A DNA stretch of 64,000 nucleotides, from positions 24,366,001 to 24,430,000 of the forward strand of contig OY540810.1 of the NCBI GenBank assembly GCA_961205875.1. The letters run 5' to 3'. Within the stretch, counting starts at the first letter, position 1. The number at the start of each line of letters is the position of its first letter. The notes under the pieces are model-generated. The model worked only from the letters and a program-made list of their open reading frames with translations. It did not search any database and was not told the DNA's origin. The translations under genes and the position numbers were made by a program. The DNA is from Sialis fuliginosa (taxonomy: Eukaryota > Arthropoda > Insecta > Megaloptera > Sialidae). This document shows positions 13,266-24,200 of this stretch, piece after piece.

Positions 13266-13500
13266 TTCATTTTATAATCGATTTAGTATTAATACGTGTT
13301 TAATATTAAACCAATTATAAAATTTTATAACTGTATCACAATAAGTTCTTAAAATATTAAATAAAAATCAAACTTAGGCTAAAACTTTGCAGATCTGTAA
13401 CTCCCTCACGAAGAATTCCGGACACATGTTTATATGAACTTTTTTTCTTGAAATATTTTTTTCGATCGACTGTTTAAGTTTGTTCTCACTCTTTATATAC

Positions 13501-13835
13501 CAGGGCTGGCCAACCCGCAGCCCGTGTGAAATTGATTACATAAGCTATATATTGACTTTTCATTTATTGCTATATGATTATTAGTTCCGGAGATATAAGC
13601 TTTCAAAGTTCAAAGTGTTTCATATTTTCATTACATTCGTGTTTCCGAACTTATTCCTTAATATTACCAGGGAAGACGTATTCCATTTAAAAAAAAGAGA
13701 AAATAAATTGAGTAGAAAAAAATTCATAACCGGAAAATTAAAATTTTTTTATAAAATTTTTTATTTATATGCGGCTTTCGGAAAATTTTAGTTTGTCAAT
13801 GCGGCCCGCGGTGCAATTTGGGTTGGCCAGGCCTC
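13501..13835. mobile_element. hAT-type MITE, right end eroded
   Basis: The left end CAGGGCTGGCCAACCCGCAG and the right end TTTGGGTTGGCCAGGCCTC are inverted. This start is typical of hAT-family termini in animals. The outermost right bases differ from the left and no 8-bp duplication is visible, so it is an old or damaged copy. Confidence 0.5.
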
Positions 13836-13943
13836 GTATGTTCCATTAAAATCAGGATGCTCTACGATGAAAAATACACCTATTGCATTACAGTTAAACG
13901 ACTGTCATTTTGACTAAATTCAAATTCAATCATTTCAATTATA

Positions 13944-14482
13944 ATAGGCATGATGCCAGTAACAAATTGTCACTGAAGTTATAATTTTAAATAATGAAAT
14001 AGGTTAAAAAGATTCTAAAAAATGTATTTATTTTTATATTAAAAGCGAGATTAATATGATTTTTGTTAAAATAAAAACACAAAATACAGTAATCCGCCAT
14101 GTTTGATGAAACACCAATCAGAGTGAATGACGTCACGCCTAAGTAAACATCATTTTTGTTTCATTAATATCTGCACTGTTTATAAATTATTTTGTGATTT
14201 GAAATTATCAATTTGCTCAGTTTTGTGTTACCAAAACTAAAACCGAGAAACGTTAGCGATGGAACAAGGATTTATTATTGTTGACAAGGAGTCTTTACAT
14301 AGGCGTGACGTCAAAAATGCGCCATGACACTTGCGAGCGTTTTGGCGTCAAATTCAAAATTAGTTTTAAAAGAGTCAATTTTTGTGATTTAACCTTCTGC
14401 AGAAATAAGTATTTTTTTGGAAATAGGAGACACATAAGATCATCATAGAATAGTTTTTTTTTAAATTAAGCATCATGCCTAT
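13944..14482. mobile_element. TIR element with ATAGGCATGATGC ends, TA-flanked
   Basis: The first 13 bases are inverted exactly at the right end. TA is present at 13942-13943 and 14483-14484. A second inverted pair lies inside (ATGACGTCACGCCTAA near 14127; TAGGCGTGACGTCA near 14299). There is no transposase frame. Size 539 bp. Confidence 0.65.
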
Positions 14483-14565
14483 TAGCGACATCACATATAA
14501 CAATGGACATTACAACAATGAAATAAATGCTAGTATACATATGTCGCTTATTTGGTTTTGGCCAG

Positions 14566-14660
14566 GGCCGCAGCTAGAGACTCTGGAGCTCCGGGGCAGC
14601 AAGTGATCAAGGGGCTCCTTATAAAATTTTTTTTGAACAATTTTTGAATGTGATAGTTAC
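14566..14660. repeat. Terminal fragment of a hAT-like repeat
   Basis: CCAGGGCCGCAGCTAGAG followed by a short GC-richer block (GGAGCTCCGGGGCAGC) has the look of a hAT-type end. No partner end was found. Confidence 0.3.
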
Positions 14661-15159
14661 GACTCTGGTTTTGGCTGTCTACCATCGCGTTTTTATATTT
14701 CTTAACTTAACTTTGTACACATTGTCTTCATCTATTCCTAAAAAGAACACGCTAAACTTTCAATGTCAATATTAGTTCACGCCTTCCTGCAATTTCAGTT
14801 TTAATAAAAGTATGACCATTTCACGCAATGCGAGTTAATATAAGTTTTGAGTGAGATTTCAAGTTGACAATTGCACAATAAAGATATGGTAAGCACGATA
14901 GCTCCTGTTTTTGTTTCTTTTAGACATGGAAGTGGTTTGTGCTGCCAACCGAAAACATTCACACAAAACTTTCTTTGGTAAGTACAGATAAACTTTCTTT
15001 TAGACCGCTCCGTCGCATTTCTAGAAGTGAAGATTGGATAATTTTATAATTTTTTGTTATGTATTTTTCATACTGTGTATTATAAGATAGATAATAATAA
15101 AATGTAATAAGAACAAATAATTGTTTTAAATACTTTTACAACACACTTGTATTTTTGTT

Positions 15160-16020
15160 GCTTCCTCGCATCGAAGATACGAGAAGCTTTGTGATCGTTT
15201 TAAAATGAGACAAAAAATGTGTTCTCCGATTTCAAAATTTTAACTTGATCTTTCCGTTTTAGGTCAAAACAAACAATTTTCGTTCCGTGTCTGTCTGTCT
15301 GTGTGTCTGTCTCCTGAATCCTTGTCACGCATAACTCATTTACCACTGAACCAATATTAATGAAACTTGGTTGGATGGTTGGATCTGGCTTGTAGACGGT
15401 ACCATTTCAAAATCATCAAAATCGTGTGTAAGAGGGAGGTGTGACATTCCAAAATATTTAATTTTTCAAGATATATCAAGAATGACAAATGTTACGTGAA
15501 AATTTTATAAAATATTTTTTGTAGATCATTTAATTTCCTATAATATAGATCACCACAACGTTTGTTGTAAAATAGTCCCTGTCAAAAATTTATCTCAATT
15601 TGCGTTAAAGAATTGGTTTTTTAAATTGCTATTTACTTTTATATATTAAATGTCATTTTAACGTTTGAATAACAGAAAAATTTAAATTTAGATTAAAATT
15701 GTCAAAATATTAAAAATAATCAGGTGCGTCTTAAGAAATATTTCGAACTTATATTTTTTAGTAAAATTGTATAAAAATTTAATGGTTAATTTATTTAACT
15801 AACTTTGGTGAATTTAGCAGGAGGAAGCACTGTGCATTTACTTGGCACATGTTTTTCAATGAAATTGTAAACAGTTTAAATGGTTAACCAATAGTAGGCA
15901 GTTAATCTGAATACTTTATCGGTGTTTATTAAAATTGTTCAATTATTGTAATTAACTACCTTTGGTGAATTTAGCACGAGGAACCAATTTGCATTTATTT
16001 GGCAGATTTTTTTCCTTAAA
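15160..16020 (-). repeat. Dispersed repeat family A, copy 3
   Basis: Reads in reverse complement: begins TTGCTTCCTCGCATCGAAGA and runs through the CTGTCTGTCTG microsatellite and AGAGGGAGGTGTGACATTCC to AGGAGGAAGCACTGTGCATT. The end block occurs twice (15805-15870 and 15955-16020), an end duplication not seen in other copies. Confidence 0.75.
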
Positions 16021-17085
16021 CAATCTTTTGTTTAATAAAAAGTTTGTCTTGTGGAAAAACTTTGTATCATACATATCCTTAAAATTGAATGTTAACTAAA
16101 ATTGTGTGGCGTGCGGTGTTTCCAATTATGTCAATAGAAATCATGGAATAGTACCGGGCGCATTTGAATGTTAAGCTATTTCATTTTAGTTAGCGTTACT
16201 CAAAATGGTAAATACCATATGCTTCACTACTTGTCACACCACATCAGAGGGCTCTAGGCTTTAAACATTAAACATTCAATGAATAATGTGTACATATATG
16301 TATACAAAGGTATACTTAAACATTTTGTTAAACTTCGCGTATCTTGGGTATACTCATTTTAGAATAAAAAGGTCATATAAAACAACCATTAAATATTTTT
16401 TTTGTAAAAATACAGTATAATAAACAAAGATACCGTTGTGAATATTTAAAAACTTTAATAATTTATGTTGTAATTATAATCTATTCTCCACATGCTTTAC
16501 AAATGAACAAATTTCCCGGAGCGCGACTCCGGTAGCTAATTCCAGTGATTATCTACACATTTTGCCGCCGCTTCAGTAGTTATGGTGTGCACGTGTAATG
16601 TAACATATTGTTTTTTTAGAGAACATACCTACATATATATATTTTATGTGTGCGCTTTGGTTGGATAATTTAATTATGTATAATGTACAAAAACCTTTAC
16701 ACAAAGTTAACTCGTGTATGCAAATAAGTGTTTATTTGGAAAATGTACTTACGTAACTATTTATGTATACAGTTATGGTATATGCATGTATATTATTGTA
16801 TATACGCAGTGGAGAACCAAAATAAGGTAGAAGAGCTTGATAAGGAATAAAAAGTGACATTACAACAAAATTTCTTCACATATTGGAGGAGAGCGAAAAA
16901 GTGAGCTATAAGGGGAGCTAAATTTGACTTGATAACTAAAAAGATGTTATTCAATTGCATGGAAGGGGTTATTCAGCCCCAAGTACCAATTTTACTATCA
17001 CTTTACCTACTTTCTCGTTACTATTTGTAAACAGAGTCTTTAAAAGAAAGTTCCGAGATAGCTGTTGTTTTTGCCCCATTCCCCC
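16021..17085. other. AT-rich non-coding stretch
   Basis: No gene or repeat recognised. A less AT-rich patch at 16510-16600 (GGAGCGCGACTCCGG) is short and unexplained. Confidence 0.35.
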
Positions 17086-17089
17086 TCCA

Positions 17090-17720
17090 AAAGTAGAGTG
17101 AGATGAGAGTCATGTTAGTCTCATCTGGTCTCGGTTTTTGAAACTGAAGTCTTGTCTTGATCGAATTTTACAAGTGACAGTTTCATATCGATCTCTTCTC
17201 GTTAAAAATCCAGTCATCTCGTCTCGGGTAATGTTAACTCTTGTTTACATGAGCTTTGTGCTAATAATTAGTACTAACCACTCACACCAATATCGGGACA
17301 TGTAAATCCGACGTTAGTAAAAATGCCTTGAACACCTTGAAAGTGCTTAGTCTAACTGGTTAGTACTAATGATTAGCACTAAGCTCGTGTAGACAAGGCT
17401 TTATGTCGGTATTATCTCATATATATACATGTGAAAAATATCACTCATATGTGTTTTTTACTTTAACTAAAAATATTTTATTTAAATTTATGAAATAAAT
17501 AGTATATTATAACGAATGTAATATATGTATTTTATTTTCATTTTTCATTTAAAACTGAATATACAATATAACAGTTTTACTCATTATTGATTATCTTTTA
17601 AAACTGACACTCTGGCCGAGACTAATAAATAAAGTTTGTATCGTCTCGTACTCGTCTCATTGTCAGTAAAATTTCAGACCGAGAAAAGTCTCATTTCTGT
17701 GCGCAGCGTTATCCCCATCG
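17090..17720. repeat. GTCTC/GAGAC-motif repeat with a MITE nested in it
   Basis: Clusters of GTCTCG and TCTCATC lie at 17120-17226 and 17600-17700. Similar clusters occur at 31995-32065 and 50355-50500, so this is a dispersed family. The stretch 17235-17402 between the clusters is a separate inverted-repeat element. Confidence 0.4.
17235..17402. mobile_element. 168-bp MITE with TAGTACTAA arms
   Basis: The left arm (GTTTACATGAGCTTTGTGCT then AATAATTAGTACTAACCA) and the reverse complement of the right arm (GTCTACACGAGCTTAGTGCT then AATCATTAGTACTAACCA) match over more than 40 bases. The flanks are TTAA on the left and TTTA on the right. Boundaries approximate. Confidence 0.6.
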
Positions 17721-17751
17721 AAATTATGGAAAGAAAGTATATAAATAGCTA

Positions 17752-17975
17752 CACAGGTAGAAAACTGACTTGGTTCAAGAAAATCTTGTTTTATATATAA
17801 CAACAACAAAATTTTCTTAATATATGTACATAAGAATATATTCTTATACCAAGTACATATGTTATTGTTTTTGTCCGAAAATATTGCTTTAAAGAGAAAC
17901 TGATATCAAGAAAATATTGTTTTCGTTATATATAAAACAAGAATTTCTTGGCTCAAGTCAACTTTTCTGTCCGTG
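17752..17975. mobile_element. 224-bp mariner-type MITE, TA-flanked
   Basis: Inverted ends CACAGGTAGAAAACTGACTT and CACGGACAGAAAAGTTGACT (read inwards), extending through CTTGTTTTATATATAAC on both sides. TA at 17750-17751 and 17976-17977. No coding sequence. Confidence 0.75.
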
Positions 17976-18127
17976 TAGTTTTTGCTTATGATATTTAATT
18001 TTTTTTTAATTACAAAAAAACTTTACTTTAATCAAATTAGACTTAAACTAAAAGCTTAAACTAAAGACAAAAATGGACGCAAATTTTAGAAGATGAAAGT
18101 AAGAAAATAAATCCTACAGTAGATTAA

Positions 18128-18643
18128 TTCATTTAAGAATGCAGTGGTTGCCAAGGTTTTGACGGTACGAATCTTAGATTAGGAAAGACTATGGATACAT
18201 AACAACCAATACTAGTCCATATATGAAAGTGTTACCAAAATTTGTCGGCGGCCATCTTTATTTAACTGTCAAAACCGCATATTATCCCATAGGCGTCAGT
18301 TGAAAATTTATAATATGCAAATATGCTTTAAATTACAATTGAATTTAGTTTGTATGAGAGATGATAGTTCCAAATAGACATTTCTCTGTTAATCAATTAT
18401 TACTGAAATACTTTTAAACTCAATATAAAACATTTATTATTAATTAATTTTATAATTCAAAACAATTGATATTTATTTTAAAATCTGAATGATACGTCAA
18501 TGATCCGTGGTGCGATTTTTCGTGGTGCGATATGGTAACAACGCTAGGTAATGTGTTATTTGTCCTTTATCTTTCCTTGTCTAAGGTACGAATCGTGCAT
18601 TTTACCGTCAAAAACCACGGCAACCACTGTATTCTTAAATGAA
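18128..18643. mobile_element. TIR element with TTCATTTAAGAATRCAGTGG ends
   Basis: The left end and the reverse complement of the right end match over about 38 bases with few changes, through CAGTGGTTGCC and TTTTGACGG. A subterminal pair GGTACGAATC/CGTACC follows on both sides. No transposase frame in 516 bp; no clear target duplication. Confidence 0.65.
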
Positions 18644-19029
18644 ATAGAGTATAGTGCAGTCTTGTTTAGTAAAGAAGATTAAAAAACATTGATAATTCTT
18701 TTAAATAGCCCTTTACATATGTGTGATGTGTGTGATACATAATTTGCTTGGCCAAAATTTATTAGGATCACTATTTACTCAAATTATGTATAATAGATTT
18801 GTCAAACATAAATATTAATACTAGTATTATTGTCAGACACATTAGGTATAGAATTTGTAGACTACTAAACTAATCAATCTATATAATTTATGGGCACAAT
18901 ATGAGAGGAAATTTCAAATTATCTTGTTTTCTATTAATGGAATATTAAATTTTCATTGAAATTATCTAAAACCACTTTGTTCATTTAGATACATATGTTA
19001 ATTAGTAACAATATTTGCAATATTGCAAA
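18644..19029. other. AT-rich flank of the BEL/Pao element
   Basis: No gene or repeat recognised. The five bases before the 5' LTR are GCAAA and do not match those after the 3' LTR (ATAAC). Confidence 0.4.
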
Positions 19030-19403
19030 TGGTGTGGCCGTCAGGTTAAATCAGTATATTTTTCATAACGGTTTTTCTCCCACCACGTCGAAAGACAGAG
19101 AGACGCAAAATATAACAGTTTATGATTGATAGCGAAAGAATACGCATTATTTCAAGGTTAATAATTTACAATAATTAATAGTTTTTCAATATAAGTTATT
19201 TGTGTATGTGTAATATTATTTAGAGTCAAAATTAGTGTTTATTATTCAATATAAGGCAGAAGGAGTGATCCCATTTCCTGATTTCCATAAGTTTACCTTA
19301 CTCCAACAAACAGCAGCACGTGGAACAACAATTAAATAAGGTATGTGCAAAATTATCTATGTTTGAACCAGCAAATATAAAATTAAAATTTACACGCGAA
19401 ACA
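19030..19403 (+). repeat. 5' LTR of the BEL/Pao element
   Basis: 374 bases, TG...CA ends, identical to 26474-26847 except one base. It carries ATTAAA at 19331-19336, a possible poly(A) signal variant, directly followed by AAG|GTATGT at 19341, a good splice donor. The transcription start was not identified. Confidence 0.95.
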
Positions 19404-19414
19404 TGGTCCTTCGA
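19404..19414 (+). other. Primer-binding site, tRNA-Tyr type
   Basis: TGGTCCTTCGA starts at the first base after the 5' LTR. It is complementary to the CCA tail, discriminator base and acceptor strand of animal tRNA-Tyr, whose 5' end reads CCTTCGA as I know it. The match stops after 11 bases. Confidence 0.65.
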
Positions 19415-20097
19415 TGCACAAATTAAGTAAATCATAGATATTTTGTAAAAAGTGTAAAATAGATTTCAAGTTTGAAAGAGTTATTATTTCATTGTCGAGA
19501 ATTGCAGATCATACGTCATATCGTCTATCTCTGTCTTTCGGCGCTATACATGCGCAGATGAATACACTGATTTATGTACATGGGATTGCAACGCATGCGC
19601 AATGGCATATCAAACGTCAATCGTATGTATGTATTTTTAAGTAGGGGAGGGTGGGGCACGTTCGGACATGGGGCACATTCGGACATCTTGAAATTCCCGC
19701 CTAAATGACATGCAAGTTGGCAACAGAGGTTTACAGTAGGTTGGCAGAACAAAATGTTATTGTGTGACAAATATCCAGTCTTTTAGTGCAACAAACAAAA
19801 TTTTTATAAACAAAAATCTGTTTTTTGAGATGTTGTTATAATATTTGAGGTAAGTATCATAAGTCTTCACGTTTTTATTTTTTCACTTAGCTATTTAGTA
19901 ATTGCAGCTCATTAAATGCCATTACATAGCCTATAATTTCATGTTCGTTCAACCTAATCTATCGCTCAAGGAATTAGTTTTATCTAGTTAAATGAAAAAT
20001 GTACATGTGGGGTACATTCGGACAAGTAGACTGGGGCACATTCGGACTGTCCGAACCTGCCCCATTATGGTGTCCAAACCTGCCCCGCACTAAAAGG

Positions 20098-20334
20098 ATG
20101 TTCAAAAATATATACATGTTCGGAAGAAAAAAAAGAATAGAAGCACAAGAAATGGAGAAAAAAAGAAAATATTTAGCACAGAAGGTAAAAAAGCGAGTTT
20201 TTCAAGAGAAAGGGAATAAGAAGCAGAAGAAGAAAGAAAAGTATTTGAGCGATTCATCTGATTTTGAAGAAATCATCGAAGATAAGAAAAAAAGTTCAAC
20301 AGGTCTGACAATTCTGAAGAAAAAAATCAATTGA
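20098..20334 (+). pseudogene. Lysine-rich segment of the nested element's broken gene, part 1
   Basis: The frame is open from 19999, but its first 30 or so codons read through the subterminal repeats. A more sensible ATG is at 20098. The product is highly charged: Lys/Arg/Glu-rich, with an acidic SDSSDFEEIIED cluster. The module KKRVF...SDSSDF...DKK recurs in part 2, so the gene holds a tandem duplication of about 190 bases. The frame ends at TGA 20332-20334. The matching continuation is in the -1 frame after an A run at 20287-20293. It looks like a fragment from the C-terminal half of a DNA-transposon protein; no catalytic residues are visible. Confidence 0.45.
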
Positions 20335-20798
20335 AACAAGAAATAAGGGAAAAAAGAAAGGATTCTGATCAAAAGATTAAAAAGCGAGTTTTCAAGAAAA
20401 AAATAATCAAGCGGAAGAAGAAAAACGAATATTCGAGTGATTCATCTGATTTTGACGAATTAATCAAAGATAAGAAAAGAAATTTCAACAAGTCTGACGA
20501 GGACATAGTCATAGGTGATTACGTTCTTGTGAGGTTTGCTACTAAAAAAATTTTAAAACACTTCATTGGGGTAGTTCAGGAAATGAACTGTAAGGAGATA
20601 ATACCGACCTATGAGGTAAAATTTATGCATAAAACAGGAGTCCAAGGATTTGTTTTTCCTGTTATTGACGATATTTCCCTTGTCAATTGTGAGGATATCG
20701 TCTCCAAGCTTCCAAAGCCAAGTGCTATTAAAGGTACTGCTAGGCAGTGCGGGTTTCTCAATTTTACTGTGCACTTTAATAATTTAAATGTTCAATAA
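20286..20798 (+). pseudogene. C-terminal domain of a transposase-like protein, part 2
   Basis: This frame opens after a stop at 20283-20285 and has no ATG before the conserved part; the first usable start would be TTG at 20331. It begins with a second copy of the basic/acidic module (KKRVF, SDSSDFDELIKDKK). A compact domain follows, from about 20500: IGDYVLVRFATKK, FIGVVQ, YEVKFMHK, FVFPVIDD, EDIVSKLPKPS, and it closes on NVQ. I recall similar tails at the C-termini of insect pogo/Tigger-like transposases, which suits the TA flanks, but I cannot verify it. With part 1 it was probably one gene, now split by a single-base change in an A run. The absence of the DDE domain makes it inactive as a transposase; a residual DNA-binding or chromatin role is possible but unsupported. 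Confidence 0.5.
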
Positions 20799-21218
20799 TA
20801 ATTTGTGTAAAAGAATAACAATGAGAACAGAATTAAAAGAGTTGTTTTGTAGAGTTTCTGTGTTTTATTTGGTTTTGTCCAAATGTGCCCCAGATGTTGT
20901 CCAGTAGTGCCCCGCTATGGGGCAGATTCGGACAAATGCTACTTTTTGAAAAATAACAAATTTTCGAAAAGAATGTAAAATTTATCGAATTTTTTGTTCA
21001 TTACTGTATACTTAATGTATGAGTCTATCAATGTGCATTAAAAAAGTTACCCTTTAATTTTTAACAACAACCCTACTTTTGTTGAAAGTTAATAGTCCGA
21101 ACGTGCCCCACCCTCCCCTACACGAAGAATTATTTGAAAAACATTTTGCCTTTAGTGTTTACATTACAATATATTAAAATATTGTTTACGTTCGTACTTT
21201 TACAATTAGATTATAACA

Positions 21219-24200
21219 ATGGAAAAGCAATTGAAAAAGTTAAATAAGAAAAAAGAAACTATATATGCTAGAATACAACGAATTTACGATGATAGTAAAT
21301 TAGTTCACATTGCAGCCAATTTACAAAATTTTAAGGTTAGATATATTACATTACAGGAGTCAAAAAAGGAATTCATTGAATTAATAGATAAAATTAATGA
21401 CATAAATGTAGAAAATAAAGATGACTATATTCCCAATTACCAAGAATTAGAAAGTTTAGATGAATTATATTGTCACATAGAAGCAGTAGCTAAAGTAGTA
21501 TTTAAAGAAGAAAATACAGTTGAATTGCCCTCAAAGGTCTCTTCAACACCTAGGTTGCCCAAAGTTGAAATACAGGTATTCTCTGGGGAAATTAAGGATT
21601 GGCCAATTTTTCACGAGTGTTTTCTTAATCTGATTCACAATAATACTAACTTAACGCTTACGGATAAAGTGCATTATCTTGTATCTAAATTAAATAATAA
21701 TGTTTTAAAATATTTTAGCGGCATACCTCCAACTGGGGAGAATTATAGTGTTATTTGGGATACGTTAGTGAATAAATACGAAGATGAAAGATTATTATCT
21801 ACCATTTATTTAGATAAAATATTTGAATTCAAATCAATTACTGTTCAAAGCGTAGACAATTTAAATAATTTCTTAGTACAGTTTGACGCATCAGTAAAGG
21901 CTCTTAAAAAACTTAAAATTGATGATATGGCTAATTATATTTTGGCATATATGGCACTCAAAAAATTAGATCTTGAGACTGTAAAATTATTTGAAAATAA
22001 ACGTAGAGATTCATCTCTACCTTCATATGAAGAAATAATAAATTTTGTAGAGGATCAAGTTAAAATTTGTCAGCGTTTACCTCCTATCGCAAAGGGTAGT
22101 TCTGCAAATAACAAAAATAAAGTTTCACATACTTTCTTTAACCTACAAAACAGTAGTTCTCAAGATGTTTCAAACAAAAAATGTTCGATTTGTAAGGAAT
22201 TGCACAAAATACATGAATGCACTATATTATTAAAAATCGAACCGGGTGAACGTTTTAAATTAATTAAAAGTCAAAATTTATGCATTAATTGCTTAGGTAC
22301 ACATAAAACATTTTATTGTAAAAGTCAATCGAAATGTAAATTTTGTAATAAGAAACATAATACGTTATTGTGTTTTAATAATACGGCAGATTCACAGTCT
22401 GTTAAAATTGGCGATAATGAAAGCAAAGTAGTAGAATGTCAACCATCCGGTTCAGACAAAAATGATAATACATATAGTATGTGCGCGACAAATAGTGATC
22501 CATCAGTGATTGAGTCTAGTAGTACTATCCTATTATCTACCGCAGTAGTAGATGTCATAAATGCATCTAATCAAAAACATTACGCCAGATTTATTCTTGA
22601 TTCAGCTAGTCAAAAGAACATAATAACCAGTAGTTGCTGTCAAAGACTGAATATACCCATATCTAAAATAAATTCAAATATAATAGGTATAGGTGCGACG
22701 TCTAAGCAAGCAAATGGTCAAATCCATTTAGTTATAGGTTCTCGTGTGAATCCGTCTTTTCGCTATCCAATAAACGCTTTAGTGGTCGACAAAATCATAG
22801 ACAAATTACCGCATTCATTAGTCAATTTAAATGTATTATCTCATTTAGATAATATACCGTTAGCCGATGATACATTCCATACACCTAGCCAAGTTGATGG
22901 AATTATTGGCGCGGAATTATACGCATATTTATTACGACCACGACGCATAATAGGGCCATCGCATTTACCCGTAGCTGTTGAAACTACGCTAGGTTTTGTT
23001 GTAATGGGGAAAGCTCCTGTTTTCTCAGAATCAGAAATGGTTAAAACTTTTTGTACCTTTATAGATACCCCTTTAGAGAATCTGGTTCAACGTTTTTGGG
23101 AATTAGAAGATGTTCCTCAAACTAAGATTCAACATCCAGATGATGTTAAATGTGAAGAAATATATAGGTCGACTTACAAACGTCAAGCTTCTGGCAGATA
23201 TACGGTAGCTCTTCCATTTAAAGTCAGCTCCTCAAATCTTGGAAATTCATACTCAGTAGCACGTCAGCGTTTTACTTCATTAGAACGAAAATTTAGACAT
23301 GATCCTGATTATAAACAAGGTTATATAGGAGTCATAAATGAATATTTACAAAAGGGATATTTGCAAAGGTTAGTTGAACCAAATTTAGTTGATAATTGTT
23401 ATTATATTCCGCATCACGGTATTTTAAAGGAAAACAGTAGTACTCCCTTAAGGATTGTTATGGATGCTTCAGCTCAATCTGATAATTCTGTATCCTTAAA
23501 TGATATTTTATATAATGGGCCGAAACTACAAACAGATGTTTTAGCTTTATTTTTAAAATTTCGTCTTTTTCGTTACGCATTAACCGCAGATATAAAACGT
23601 ATGTATTTACCGATAGAATTATGTAAAAAACATAGATGTTTTCAAAGAATGTTATGGAGGTTTGAGGAGAATGAACCTATATCCACTTATGAACTTACAA
23701 CAGTAACGTTTGGTATAAAATCTTCCCCCTATCTAGCCTTACGAACAGTTACTCAATTAGCAATTGATGAAAAGGATAATTACCCGTTAGCAGCTAGATT
23801 AGCAAAAGAGGATATGTATATGGACGATTTTATTACTAGTGTGGATAGTTTAGAAGATGCACAGTTTTTATACAACCAAATGATTGAATTCTTTAAATCA
23901 GGAGGTTTTGAATTAGCAAAGTGGGCAGTAAATTCGGGAGAATTATTAGAACTCATTCCTGAGCATTTACGTGCACCTAACGTCGTTCAGTTTGAAACAG
24001 ATTCGTTAAAGATTCTTGGTTTACAATGGCACCCTTATTCAGATTTTCTTAGTTTCAATTTAACTATAAGAGAATGCCCTTGTACAAAACGAAACATATT
24101 ATCAACAGTTGCACGTTTCTTTGATCCTCTCGGTCTTATAGCGCCTGTTACTTTGAAGTTAAAATTATTCATAAAGGTCTTGTGGACTTATAAATTGAAT

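Larger units (their letters stand above)
19644..21118 (+). mobile_element. TIR DNA element nested in the BEL/Pao leader (pogo/Tc1-mariner-like)
   Basis: Perfect 24-bp inverted ends (GGGGAGGGTGGGGCACGTTC then GGAC; positions 19644-19667 and 21095-21118) are flanked by TA on both sides (19642-19643, 21119-21120), as in Tc1/mariner/pogo insertions. Ten copies of a 15-bp GGGGCACATTCGGAC-like motif sit at the ends and in two subterminal clusters. Inside is the 3' part of a transposase-like gene (20100-20798) with no catalytic domain left, so it is a deletion derivative. It lies between the primer-binding site and the gag ATG without touching any BEL coding sequence. Confidence 0.8.
19341..21209 (+). 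other. Possible leader intron (LTR donor to pre-gag acceptor)
   Basis: AAG|GTATGT lies in the 5' LTR. TACTTTTACAATTAG| lies at 21195-21209, nine bases before the gag-pol ATG at 21219. If used, this pair would remove the primer-binding region and the whole nested TIR element from the mRNA, together with its upstream ATGs, leaving unspliced RNA as the genome. This is inferred from consensus matches only. Confidence 0.3.

Noticed and set aside
19525-19770. 81-codon minus-strand frame in the retroelement leader
   Set aside because: It crosses the terminal repeat of the nested element and has no recognisable content.
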